Origin: Chloroflexota bacterium
Lineage (GTDB): Bacteria; Chloroflexota; Dehalococcoidia; Lucifugimonadales; Lucifugimonadaceae
Direction of reading: 5' to 3'
Length of the DNA: 35,266 bases
Assembly (NCBI GenBank): GCA_013204545.1
Contig: JABMNN010000105.1
Coordinates: 1-35,266 of the forward strand
Shown piece after piece: positions 16,726 to 25,409 of the stretch. Within the stretch, counting starts at the first letter, position 1, and each line of letters begins with the position of its first letter. The translations under genes and the position numbers were made by a program. The notes under the pieces were generated by a model that worked only from the letters and a program-made list of their open reading frames with translations, was not told the DNA's origin and ran no database searches.

Positions 16726-18057
16726 TTAGTTTGATGACCTTACACTGGTTCGTTCGCCATAACTACGTCGGGTTATCTGTCTGGCTTTCGCAGCTACACG
16801 CCCCGCAGGTTCGAGCCCCAATGCCAGTGGTATTGAAATAATTAGCATTACCGCGAGGGTCGTGAATCCAAGTCGGTAGCTGCCATTGATATCGTGAATG
16901 AATCCGACCAATACAGGTCCGGCAGCACCGAAAATTGCGTTGACCGAACTTGTAAGCCCGACGATCGATCCGTAACTCTTCCTGCCGAAATAGTCTCCGA
17001 GAATCGAGAGTCGTAGGGGAATGGACGATCCGAAGCCGAGCCCGAAGAATACAACAAATAACGGTAGTGGCCACAGCCCTAAATTAACGCCAATGATTGT
17101 GGCATTGATACCAGCGAGCCCGGCGACACCCACCGTTTGCATAATCATAGCGATGGTGAGGAGCTTACGTTTGTCAAATCGATCACCGAGAACGGCGACA
17201 CCCGCCCGCCCGCTCAGGTCCCCAATCGCTACGGCACCGGCTGCCGTAGCTGCGAGAGCCGTCGTCATGCCATATTCAAGCAACGCAGAAAAATGAAACA
17301 GGTTGGTTGAGCTTACGAGTTGTCCAAGGCTGGTGACAATTGCAAGTTGCCAGAAGAATCGTAGTTTAATCGCCTGTCGCATCGTAATGGCGTGTTCTCT
17401 GAACACCGTAACGTGGCTCGATTTACCGGTATTTGATTCTTCATCACCGGTGACAGCCCCATCCGGGAGCAGGCCGTGATCTTCCGGGCGCCTTCTCATT
17501 ACAAGGGTCGCAGGGAATCCGACAATCCAGAATCCGATCCCGATGGCCATTAGCATTTCTCGCCAGCCAAAGGTTTCAATTGAGGCGACGAGAATCGGAA
17601 GTGTTAGTCCGCCTATGGCAGAGAACGACATTAGGGTTGCGAGTGCTCTCGCTCGTTTACGAAAAAACCAGTTGGCGACGGTGACCACAAATACAATGAA
17701 CGTGCCAAAGGACATTCCGAGGGTGAGAAGCCCGATGGCAACATAGAATTGCCAGAGCGTTTGCATCTGGCTCATATATATGAAGCCGCATCCAGTAACG
17801 AACACTCCGAACGCCATGACCTTACGTGGCCCATATTTGTCGAGCAGTGCACCGACGAATGGTGAGATCATCCCGCTTTCACTGCGCTGGAGAGATATGG
17901 CACCACCGGTTGCTCCGGAGCTCCAGCCAAAGGTACCTAGAATATGCGGGACGAACGCTTGGAATCCGCGCCAGAACACTGCTGATGTGTACCACTGAAC
18001 GATTCCCCCAGCTCCGACGATCCACCACCCGTAATACGTCTGTTTGAACGATTTCAT
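16726..18057 (-). CDS. MFS transporter
   Basis: A 443-residue major facilitator protein with 12 hydrophobic segments. The N-terminus YYGWWIVGAGGIVQWYTSA resembles oxalate/formate and monocarboxylate-type MFS carriers. The cytoplasmic loop after TM2 reads GALLDKYGPRKVM, the MFS signature G-x3-D-R/K-x-G-x-R/K, and a central hydrophilic linker contains RRRPEDHGLLPDG. The second half repeats the pattern with AVLGDRFDKRKL. It probably moves a small organic anion across the cytoplasmic membrane, but the substrate cannot be told. The ATG start (18055-18057) has no strong ribosome-binding site. The gene converges with the DUF5666-like gene, leaving only about 40 bp between their stops. Confidence 0.88.
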   Translation of the reverse strand: MKSFKQTYYGWWIVGAGGIVQWYTSAVFWRGFQAFVPHILGTFGWSSGATGGAISLQRSESGMISPFVGALLDKYGPRKVMAFGVFVTGCGFIYMSQMQTLWQFYVAIGLLTLGMSFGTFIVFVVTVANWFFRKRARALATLMSFSAIGGLTLPILVASIETFGWREMLMAIGIGFWIVGFPATLVMRRRPEDHGLLPDGAVTGDEESNTGKSSHVTVFREHAITMRQAIKLRFFWQLAIVTSLGQLVSSTNLFHFSALLEYGMTTALAATAAGAVAIGDLSGRAGVAVLGDRFDKRKLLTIAMIMQTVGVAGLAGINATIIGVNLGLWPLPLFVVFFGLGFGSSIPLRLSILGDYFGRKSYGSIVGLTSSVNAIFGAAGPVLVGFIHDINGSYRLGFTTLAVMLIISIPLALGLEPAGRVAAKARQITRRSYGERTSVRSSN

Positions 18058-18294
18058 ATGGTTAGATCGAGATCAGTTTGGCGATTGGGAATGAAAGGTG
18101 TTTTAAAAATATCCAAGTCAAGCACGGTAAGTGCATGATAGTCCAGTTCAAGGGTATTGCTGCTCCGATGAAGCTTAAAAGGGTTAATTTCTCGTATCTT
18201 GTATCGATAGGTTCTTTTGAAGAGAACGTGTGCTCATAGAGTTTGCCCCTGGATATATAGTGGCTCGTATTCATATCAGAAAGTCGTTGAATCA

Positions 18295-19488
18295 TTGCGT
18301 GGTTCTTTAAAGCTGTTCACAGTGTTTGGGATTCCGGTCGATATTAACCCGACGTGGCTGATCGCCGTCGCCATCATCACTTGGTCGTTATCGACAACTG
18401 CCTACCCGTCTTTTTTCGGGTTCTGGTCAACTACACAGTATTGGATCGCCGGTGCCATCACTACGTTGTTGCTATTCACGTCGGTATTGGCCCACGAGTT
18501 GGGACATTCCCTTGTAGCTTTGTCGCAGGGTCTTAAAGTACGTGGCATCACGTTGCTGCTATTTGGGGGCGTCTCGAAAATTCAGGGTGAGGCCTCGCGG
18601 CCGCGTAATGAGTTCTTCATCGCTTTTGCTGGACCTGCAGTTTCACTGATTATTGGGATAGTGCTGATCGGATGGTGGATCAACTTCGGGCCGATCTATA
18701 AAAATGAGGTGACACTCCTAAAAGGGGTTGTTTTCTTTACGGGGTGGATGAACATCCTCGTTGCTGGATTCAACTTGCTGCCTGGCTACCCTATGGACGG
18801 CGGTCGAGTCCTTCGTTCGGCTGTTTGGGGTTTCACAGGAGACTCCGGGCGGGCGACTAAAGTTGCATATGTCGTGGGGCGTGTCGTTTTTTACGCGCTG
18901 ATCGGTTGGGGCGTATGGCAGGTACTAACTGGCGATATTGTTGGTGGTATCTGGATTGTGATGATCGGTTGGTTCCTGATGTCATCGGCACGAAGCGAGA
19001 TACAGGGTGAACGAGCAAAGCAAGCCAGTGACTCTCTTACCTCGATCGATAAAATTGATCATTTGGGCTTTGGCGTCGATGCTGCAACTCGTCCTATGCC
19101 ACCAATTATCGAGAGTACTTGGTCCGTTGAGCAGATGACTCTCCAAGACTTGCCGGAGAATCCACTGGCTTCGATGCCAGTTGGTAGGCAAGGCGAGCTT
19201 GTAGGATTTATCGTCCGTCAGGATCTGGACATTGTTCCTGCTGAGCGCAAAGGGCATGTTTCCGTCGGTGATTTGATGAATCCTAATAGCTTGCAGATCA
19301 TTTCGAAAAATGACTCGATGCGCGAAGCTCTGTGGTCGATGGATCGGCACAAAGTCAATCAACTGGTCGTAATGGACACCGATTTCGTTATTGGAATCGT
19401 GACCAGAGAAGATATTGTCAGAACACTACTTCAATTTAGAGCAACGACTGATCGGGTTGATAGTGCTGGCGACGAAACTTCGATTTAG
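18295..19488 (+). CDS. Site-2-type M50 metalloprotease with CBS domains
   Basis: An intramembrane zinc protease of about 397 residues. HELGH within LAHELGHSLVALSQG gives two His ligands and the catalytic Glu, and the third ligand is the Asp in LPGYPMDGGRVLRS. Six or so membrane helices span the first 220 residues. Two CBS motifs follow (MPVGRQGELVGFIVRQDLDI and HVSVGDLMNPN through VNQLVVMDTDFVIGIVTRED), a common arrangement in which adenine nucleotide binding gates the protease. The start is taken at TTG 18295 because RGSLKLFTVFGIPVDINPTW begins like other members. An in-frame TTG at 18217 would add 26 residues. The stop overlaps that of the convergent kinase gene by 4 nt. Confidence 0.9.
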   Translation: MRGSLKLFTVFGIPVDINPTWLIAVAIITWSLSTTAYPSFFGFWSTTQYWIAGAITTLLLFTSVLAHELGHSLVALSQGLKVRGITLLLFGGVSKIQGEASRPRNEFFIAFAGPAVSLIIGIVLIGWWINFGPIYKNEVTLLKGVVFFTGWMNILVAGFNLLPGYPMDGGRVLRSAVWGFTGDSGRATKVAYVVGRVVFYALIGWGVWQVLTGDIVGGIWIVMIGWFLMSSARSEIQGERAKQASDSLTSIDKIDHLGFGVDAATRPMPPIIESTWSVEQMTLQDLPENPLASMPVGRQGELVGFIVRQDLDIVPAERKGHVSVGDLMNPNSLQIISKNDSMREALWSMDRHKVNQLVVMDTDFVIGIVTREDIVRTLLQFRATTDRVDSAGDETSI

Positions 19489-22400
19489 TCCGATACTTGA
19501 CTGTTCGACACAGCTTCTGGAAGCCATATAGCGAATGATGTGCCACCACCAACGCCATCTTCGACCCAAACTTTTCCATGGTGGAGTTCGACGATCTGCC
19601 GGACGATAGCGAGTCCCATTCCCGTTCCGGGAACGTTCGGGTTGTCGAGTTGGCTGTATGGTTCGAACACTCTGTCACGTTCAGCATGTGGGATTCCAGG
19701 CCCTTCGTCGGTGACTGTTATTCGCAAGTCTTGCTCGTCGACCCATATATCGAGTGAGATATTCGTGTTAGATGGCGAGTATTTGCTCGCGTTGGTAAGC
19801 AGATTCATGATCGCTTGGCGGAGAAGTTCGCGATCAGCTGTAGCGAATTGATGCTCGTCCGGAGCTGTGACTGCGAGTTTGTGATTTTGTCCTTTAGCAA
19901 TTGGCTTGAATGATTTCTCGAGGTCGTTTGCCAGCTCTGAAACCTGGAATTTTGAAGGTTTGCTTTCGAATGTTCCAGCTTCTATCTTAGAAATGTTGAG
20001 GAAGTCATTCACCAGAAGGGTCAAGCGATCGGCATTCTGCTGAACTACTTTGATTCGTTCTATTTGGTCTGGGTGTAAGTTGCCGCGGTCGTTCATACCC
20101 AGCAAGTCGGCTAGCGCTACCACTGTGGTTAGGGGCGATTTCATCTCGTGTGAAAGTGAGACGATGAATTTGCTTGCTCGATCTTTTTCTTCTTTGAGAT
20201 TTATAAGTGCTGCTTCGGCTCTTACTGCGTTCACTCGATCTGTAATATCCGAAACCACAACCGTGATAGAACCTAGTTCACCCTTCGGTGTGAAATTCGG
20301 TTCTATCCATGCGTCGAGAATTGTGCCGAAGACCCCTATCTCTATTCGGCAGGAATGTCCGCTTTGTGCACGGCTTATAGACTCTTCGAGACCGATAAGT
20401 TTACGCGAGTAGGCGATGAAATTTCGACCCAGAAGTCGCTCGGGGACGAGTTTCAATCCTTCAATTCCGCGCCCTGCCACCTCGGTCACGATTCCATCTT
20501 TGCTGACCGTCAAAGCAAGTACAGACGCGTTGTTGAGAATCGCATCAAGGTTAGGACCAAGTCGCTCTGAGGCAGTCTGGGCAGAGACCTGAGCCTTGTT
20601 TATCGATGGCAAAAAATGACTTGATCGCTCGGCGGATACTTCGAGTTCGGAGACGATTGAGGAGACCATTTTCATCTCTAGAGCACCAAATCCCGTAGGT
20701 TTACGAGATGCGCACATGAACATGGTGGTTACGACCCCGTTCATGTGGAGCGGCGCGCAAATAGCCGACCGTAGACCCGCTCTGTACATCCACCTTCCAG
20801 CGGCTCGTTGCCCAGGGGCTGCCGACTCAAGGTCGACTATAACTGGGCCCGACACAGCTAGGGTCGACGGTATCAGCAATGATCGTCTCGATACCCGCAC
20901 TCCGGGTGCCAGCTCCGAAATATCCAAGCCATCAGTGATTTCGGTTGTCGAGTGATCGTTTTCATGGTCCACGCTGCCGAAGTAAATCCAGTCGGCAGCG
21001 AAAAGATTACGTATAAGTGATGCAATTCGCGGGCTGCTTACGGGACTATGGGCTCGTTCAGATCGTATTTGCTCATTTACTCGACGGAGCATTTCGAGCT
21101 TGTCCAAAGTTGCTTGTGATATCTCAAGCTGCCTTAGGGTTGCGACAACCGGTGAACACGCGAGGGTGATGTCTTTGATTTGAGAAATGTCGGAACTGTT
21201 GAAGCCCGATCCGTCGCATGTTACTTCGACGAATCCGATAATTTGATTTGAAACTTTTATAGCGGTACGGATGTCAGAGAACCGAGGTTCATCGGATTGG
21301 TCGTTATTGAGTTCAGTGCACCGTTCTATTTCATCGGGAGATGCCCATGTATGGTCAAATAAATCATCTGACGATTCAGTGTCGAATCTACGTTGTGCAC
21401 GTCCGGTTCCTTCGTCGATCAATCCGATCTGTACACGCGAGGCAGCAGTTCGTTTTGCGATCTGTGTGGCAATCACGCCGCAGGCAGAAATTAATTCGGT
21501 GGCAGACGCAATGGATTCTAAGTATTCCGGCGCGCTGGAAGCTCGCTCGTGGTGTGATACCGCCTCAACCGGAGCCGAACTTCCATTTGCGAAGGCGGCG
21601 GTTAGCGCAGGAATGAACCTGTTGGCTACTGCTACTGCTTCAGATGTATAGGCAGCAAAACGCATCGACCCCAGAACGATCACAGTTGGTACGGAACTGA
21701 CGATAGGTATAACGAGAACCGATTCGATGCCTACAGATTTCCATGCCTTTTCTATGCGAAAACGATCCTTCGAATGGGTATGTTCGGTGGCATTAGTGAG
21801 TGCAACCGAGAAAACGGAGGCTCTAGATTCTATTGGACGTTCGTGTGTCGCCGAGCCGGATATGGGGCCTGCGTTTGGTACAGAGAAACTATGGCTCTGG
21901 TTGATGCCCAACACTTCTTGTGTAGTGAACTCTCCACCAGATTCAACCCGCAGGACGATTACATCGTATCCGAAAAATGGTCTAAGGTGCTCCGATATCT
22001 TGGCAAGGAGTGAATCCGGTTCACTTTGGTCACCGCGGTCCGATGAATTGACTGCAGTTGAACGAGTGATGAGGCGCGAAGCAGCAAACTGTGATTCACC
22101 ACGCTCAGCGACAGATAGGGCATTCGATCTCGAAGCAGAGAGACTTAGTAGGCTGACGACCATTTTTGCACTGTCTATTTGAGAATCATCAAAGCCAATC
22201 GGTTGTTGAGCGAACGCGATAACCATGCCTGCGGCCCCAGTTTTACCGGGAATTGCGAGCGCAATGGCTGATCGATAATGCATTCGAGCACCCATCGCAG
22301 ATATGGCACTAAACTGTGATGGGTCAACATCAACCATTATAATTGGGGAATTTACGTCTACCGGTGACATCCAATCCGGCAACCATAAGTCTGAATCTAG

Positions 22401-22808
22401 TACTGCTGATTCAATACCTGAAATTGCTCGAACGGTCTTTCCGCCGAAAGCATCTACGTAGTCGATGATGAGAACTGCGTCGGCATTGAGCTCTGTGCGA
22501 AGTGTTTTTGCCGCGTGCCGTCTGAATACTGGTGTCGAATTGTTCGAGGCTGCGAGCGTGGCTAGATCGGCAACCGTGAGCGAATTCCGACGCGCCAAGT
22601 CGTCTTCTGAAGAATTAGGATTATCATCCTGAGTTGCCGGAAAGTCGTTCACGTCGGTTGCAGCGTCTATAACGTCTGCACCGTTTGCATTTGGCGACTG
22701 GTTAGTTGTGTGTTGCTGGCTACTGCTCACAACGAAAAATGGAATCTCTATAGTTGGGATTGCACAATGCGTAGCACTGTTCACTCGTGCGACTAGATCA
22801 CCGTACAC
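19485..22808 (-). CDS. Soluble multi-GAF/PAS sensor histidine kinase
   Basis: A 1107-residue kinase with no membrane helix. The N-terminal 750 residues hold about four GAF-like domains, with segments such as LIDEGTGRAQRR and ICAPLHMNGVVTTMFMCASR. A PAS domain follows (ALTVSKDGIVTEVAGRGIEG, then LGSITVVVSDITDR). HisKA has the H-box SLSHEMKSPLTT, and the ATPase carries N-box MNLLTNASKYS, G1 TDEGPGIP, the F-box FEPYSQLD and G2 GTGMGLAIV. It probably senses cytoplasmic small molecules, with no partner regulator next to it. The GTG at 22806-22808 has no clear ribosome-binding site, and a GTG 26 codons later is also possible. The C-terminal stop overlaps the M50 protease gene by 4 nt. Confidence 0.9.
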   Translation of the reverse strand: MYGDLVARVNSATHCAIPTIEIPFFVVSSSQQHTTNQSPNANGADVIDAATDVNDFPATQDDNPNSSEDDLARRNSLTVADLATLAASNNSTPVFRRHAAKTLRTELNADAVLIIDYVDAFGGKTVRAISGIESAVLDSDLWLPDWMSPVDVNSPIIMVDVDPSQFSAISAMGARMHYRSAIALAIPGKTGAAGMVIAFAQQPIGFDDSQIDSAKMVVSLLSLSASRSNALSVAERGESQFAASRLITRSTAVNSSDRGDQSEPDSLLAKISEHLRPFFGYDVIVLRVESGGEFTTQEVLGINQSHSFSVPNAGPISGSATHERPIESRASVFSVALTNATEHTHSKDRFRIEKAWKSVGIESVLVIPIVSSVPTVIVLGSMRFAAYTSEAVAVANRFIPALTAAFANGSSAPVEAVSHHERASSAPEYLESIASATELISACGVIATQIAKRTAASRVQIGLIDEGTGRAQRRFDTESSDDLFDHTWASPDEIERCTELNNDQSDEPRFSDIRTAIKVSNQIIGFVEVTCDGSGFNSSDISQIKDITLACSPVVATLRQLEISQATLDKLEMLRRVNEQIRSERAHSPVSSPRIASLIRNLFAADWIYFGSVDHENDHSTTEITDGLDISELAPGVRVSRRSLLIPSTLAVSGPVIVDLESAAPGQRAAGRWMYRAGLRSAICAPLHMNGVVTTMFMCASRKPTGFGALEMKMVSSIVSELEVSAERSSHFLPSINKAQVSAQTASERLGPNLDAILNNASVLALTVSKDGIVTEVAGRGIEGLKLVPERLLGRNFIAYSRKLIGLEESISRAQSGHSCRIEIGVFGTILDAWIEPNFTPKGELGSITVVVSDITDRVNAVRAEAALINLKEEKDRASKFIVSLSHEMKSPLTTVVALADLLGMNDRGNLHPDQIERIKVVQQNADRLTLLVNDFLNISKIEAGTFESKPSKFQVSELANDLEKSFKPIAKGQNHKLAVTAPDEHQFATADRELLRQAIMNLLTNASKYSPSNTNISLDIWVDEQDLRITVTDEGPGIPHAERDRVFEPYSQLDNPNVPGTGMGLAIVRQIVELHHGKVWVEDGVGGGTSFAIWLPEAVSNSQVSD

Positions 22809-22890
22809 GGAACCGGTAATTCACTTGCCAGAAGATTTTGTACAAGTTTGCCTAAATAATGAGTATGGAGTGCCGTTGAAAACGACCACA

Positions 22891-23250
22891 CTATAGGCTA
22901 ACGATTGCCCGCCCGTGTGTGCCAGTTCCGACGAGAACTGCTCCGAATTTTGTCTCGACTTTGAATCGTAATTTCTTGCCGTGTATTTCGATCAATGTCG
23001 CCGTCGTTTCGACCGTTTCGCCCACAGGCGTCGGGGCTATATGTTTAACGTCTACGTGGAATCCAACTGACGCGCTGACGTGACCATGTACGGCATCAAC
23101 GCACGCTAGTTCCATCTCCATAATCATCGCCGGGCTTGAGAGAACTGAATGTTCGATTTCGCCGGTCGGACTATAGAGTTTGCATCCCTCTACGACGAGT
23201 GTTCTGGTCGCCGAAAGTCCTATGGAAAGTCCGTCTTGGTTTGGTGACAT
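22891..23250 (-). CDS. Hotdog-fold thioesterase, fluoroacetyl-CoA thioesterase (FlK)-like
   Basis: A 119-residue hotdog protein. Its pattern matches the FlK-type thioesterase family: a helix MIMEMELACVDAV containing a Glu, then SVGFHVDVKHIAPTPVGETV with the conserved His, and a final strand GTGTHGRAIV. In FlK the catalytic residues are Thr/Ser, Glu and His; here SSP, the helix Glu and the His of VKHIAP match those positions. The true substrate is unknown and need not be fluoroacetyl-CoA; acyl-CoA hydrolysis in the cytoplasm is likely. It starts at ATG 23250, 22 bp after fabI, so the two are probably co-transcribed. Confidence 0.82.
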   Translation of the reverse strand: MSPNQDGLSIGLSATRTLVVEGCKLYSPTGEIEHSVLSSPAMIMEMELACVDAVHGHVSASVGFHVDVKHIAPTPVGETVETTATLIEIHGKKLRFKVETKFGAVLVGTGTHGRAIVSL

Positions 23251-23272
23251 CTTGAGTTATGTGAGCGGCGCT

Positions 23273-24052
23273 CTAAATGGCGACGATGCCATAGCCAGCA
23301 TCTACTGGAATGATCGCTCCAGTTATTCCGCTCGACATGTCACTTAGCAAGAACAGGGCGGTGTCGGCGACTTCTTTGTGGTTGATGTTTCGACCCAGCG
23401 GTGAGCGTTCTCGATGTGCTCGTGTCATGTCACGGAATCCGGGAATGCTACGGGCAGCAAGTGTTGGCAAAGGACCGGCCGAAATAGCATTCACCCGGAT
23501 GTTTTTCAGACCAAATTCAACAGCGAGCTGCTTGGTTTCGTTTTCTAGTGCCGCTTTCGCTGTTCCCATAATGTTGTAGCCGGGGTACACACGCTGCGAT
23601 GCGTCGAACGTGAGTGTGATGACTGAACCACCGGACTCGCCGAATAGTGGTGCCGCTTTTCCAACAATTGGCATAAGTGTGTAAGCGCTGGTCTCAAGAG
23701 CGGTTCGGAACCCTTGCAAATTTGTATCGGAGAAATTTCCACCTAAATCATCTTTATCCGCGTAAGCGATGCAGTGGACGACGAAATCAATCTCTCCCCA
23801 TTCGCTTTTGATTCGATCGTACACGGCCTGTACTTGCGAATCGTCAGTCGCATCGCACTCTAGTAGGAGCGGGTTCCCAAGGCCTGCGGTTGCCTTTTCG
23901 ACCGGCTCTTTCATACGCTCGTTGAGATAGGTGAATGCAATCTCTGCTCCGGCTTCTGCGAGCCGTTCAGAAATAGCCCAGGCAATGCTGCGTTGATTTG
24001 CAACACCGAACACTACGCCGCGTTTTCCACTGAGGTCGATCGATACTGCCAT
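23273..24052 (-). CDS. fabI: Enoyl-[acyl-carrier-protein] reductase, FabI type
   Basis: A 259-residue short-chain dehydrogenase family member that reduces enoyl-ACP in the last step of each fatty-acid elongation round, using NAD(P)H. The cofactor site is GKRGVVFGVANQRSIAW. The catalytic Tyr and Lys occur in YNIMGTAKAAL, the FabI spacing of Y-x6-K. RVNAISAGPLPTLAARSIPG and DMSSGITGAIIPVDAGY complete the family pattern. The start is ATG 24052 (MAVSIDLSGKRG), which gives the standard length; ATG 24082 and the ORF start at 24196 lie in non-family sequence. The FlK-like thioesterase follows on the same strand. Confidence 0.95.
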   Translation of the reverse strand: MAVSIDLSGKRGVVFGVANQRSIAWAISERLAEAGAEIAFTYLNERMKEPVEKATAGLGNPLLLECDATDDSQVQAVYDRIKSEWGEIDFVVHCIAYADKDDLGGNFSDTNLQGFRTALETSAYTLMPIVGKAAPLFGESGGSVITLTFDASQRVYPGYNIMGTAKAALENETKQLAVEFGLKNIRVNAISAGPLPTLAARSIPGFRDMTRAHRERSPLGRNINHKEVADTALFLLSDMSSGITGAIIPVDAGYGIVAI

Positions 24053-24126
24053 TGCTAATACTTTACCTTCCACTCGTAACATCGTCGGGTCAATTCGAGT
24101 CAACCAAATGTAACAGCCAGAAATCG

Positions 24127-24174
24127 AAAACTGGCACGGGAATAACAATATGTTGAAATTCCTATGCCAGTTTT
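24127..24174 (-). terminator. Stem-loop between the dehydratase genes and fabI
   Basis: AAAACTGGCA (24127-24136) and TGCCAGTTTT (24165-24174) form a 10-bp stem, extended by AGGAAT/ATTCC pairing after a bulge. Read on the minus strand it lies about 50 bp after the 24224 gene's stop and is followed by TTTTCG, so it may end the dehydratase transcript and separate it from fabI. Confidence 0.55.
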
Positions 24175-24223
24175 TGTGATCGTGCGTCATAGACAATTAC
24201 TGTCTAAAAGCTGCGTTTGATTG

Positions 24224-25369
24224 TTACCAGTTCGTGTGTGAACCATCGGAGCGATGTGGGTGCGGAGCCTCCCAGAACGCAAATGGCTCAGTGAGCTTGC
24301 TTTCATCGACATCCACACCGAGACCAGGTTTGTCTGGTACGACATATCCGCTGCCCGTGAACTCAACCTGTTCAGTGAAGACACTGCGGTCAGGGTCTTG
24401 TGCACGCGACATGTTAACTTCGAGCCACGCGAAGTTTGGCACGGCTGCCCCGAGGTGAACTGATGCTGCAGTGCAGATCGGACCAAGTGGGTTGTGAGGC
24501 ATGAGGTCGATATAGTGTGCTTCTGCCCAACCGGCGACTTTCATAGCCTCGGTGAATCCGCCAACATTGCAAATATCGACTCTTACGTACTGGGTGATTC
24601 CACGTTCGATGTAAGGGAGGAATTGCCACTTTGATGCGAATTCTTCACCGATGGCAAATGGCACGTCGGTGAGCTTACGCAGGGCCTCATATGCCTCTGG
24701 GGACTCGTCACGGATCGGCTCTTCTAGGAAGTCGAGCGTGTGTGAAGGCATCATCTGGCAGAACGATGCTGTTTCCGCTGGTGAGAGTCGGTGATGGTAG
24801 TCAACTCCGAGAATCGCCTGATTGCCAAGAACTTCACGCGTCTTGATTAGCCACTCGGCGGAATTAGCGATCGATTCACGCGGCTCAAATAGTCCACCGC
24901 TCTGGATATCCATGTTGTCGTAGGACAGTCGGAAAGCGTTGATGCCACGTCCCATGAATTCTTTCGCCTGCTCGATCATATCTGGACCATAGGGCCCCTC
25001 CGTTGTAGCGAATACAGGGACGGTGTGTCGGTGCTTGCCTCCGAGGAGTTCATAAACCGGCACCCCAAGCTTCTTGCCTACGATGTCGTGAAATGCGAGG
25101 TCTAGAGCTGAAATAGCGGCAGTTAAAGTCCGCCCACCCTCGAAGTACTGGCTTCGGTACATCTCTTGCCAGAGAGCCCCGCGCTTCATGGGGTCTTTTC
25201 CTATTAGGAACTCTCGGTAGTGCTCAAGGATTCCTTTTACACCGAGTTCACGGCCAGAGAATCCTGACTCGCCCCAGCCGTAGATGCCCTCGTCGGTTTC
25301 GACTTTGACGAGCATCTGGTTTCGGGTGCCAACCCAAACTGCATAAGGTTTTACATCTGTAATTTTCAT
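24224..25369 (-). CDS. Enolase-superfamily sugar-acid dehydratase (copy 1)
   Basis: A 381-residue mandelate-racemase/muconate-lactonizing-type protein, closest by eye to galactonate dehydratase-like members. The N-terminal capping domain begins KITDVKPYAVWVGTRNQMLV and contains DEGIYGWGESG. The TIM barrel holds the metal ligands in LGVDYHHRLS (Asp), LDFLEEPI (Glu) and IGEEF (Glu). The His of DYHHR and of LMPHNPLGPI match acid/base positions of the galactonate dehydratases. The expected reaction is loss of water from a sugar acid to a 2-keto-3-deoxy acid in the cytoplasm, Mg-dependent; the substrate is not known. It starts at ATG 25369, 40 bp after copy 2, which is closely similar in protein and DNA sequence. 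Both end DGSHTNW. Confidence 0.91.
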   Translation of the reverse strand: MKITDVKPYAVWVGTRNQMLVKVETDEGIYGWGESGFSGRELGVKGILEHYREFLIGKDPMKRGALWQEMYRSQYFEGGRTLTAAISALDLAFHDIVGKKLGVPVYELLGGKHRHTVPVFATTEGPYGPDMIEQAKEFMGRGINAFRLSYDNMDIQSGGLFEPRESIANSAEWLIKTREVLGNQAILGVDYHHRLSPAETASFCQMMPSHTLDFLEEPIRDESPEAYEALRKLTDVPFAIGEEFASKWQFLPYIERGITQYVRVDICNVGGFTEAMKVAGWAEAHYIDLMPHNPLGPICTAASVHLGAAVPNFAWLEVNMSRAQDPDRSVFTEQVEFTGSGYVVPDKPGLGVDVDESKLTEPFAFWEAPHPHRSDGSHTNW

Positions 25370-25409
25370 ATGTTTTGCTTTTGTTAATCCGTAAATTGCG
25401 GCTAAGTGA

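Noticed and set aside
18062-18295. 77-aa minus-strand frame between the MFS and M50 genes
   Set aside because: No ribosome-binding site or family pattern; covers the expected promoter region.
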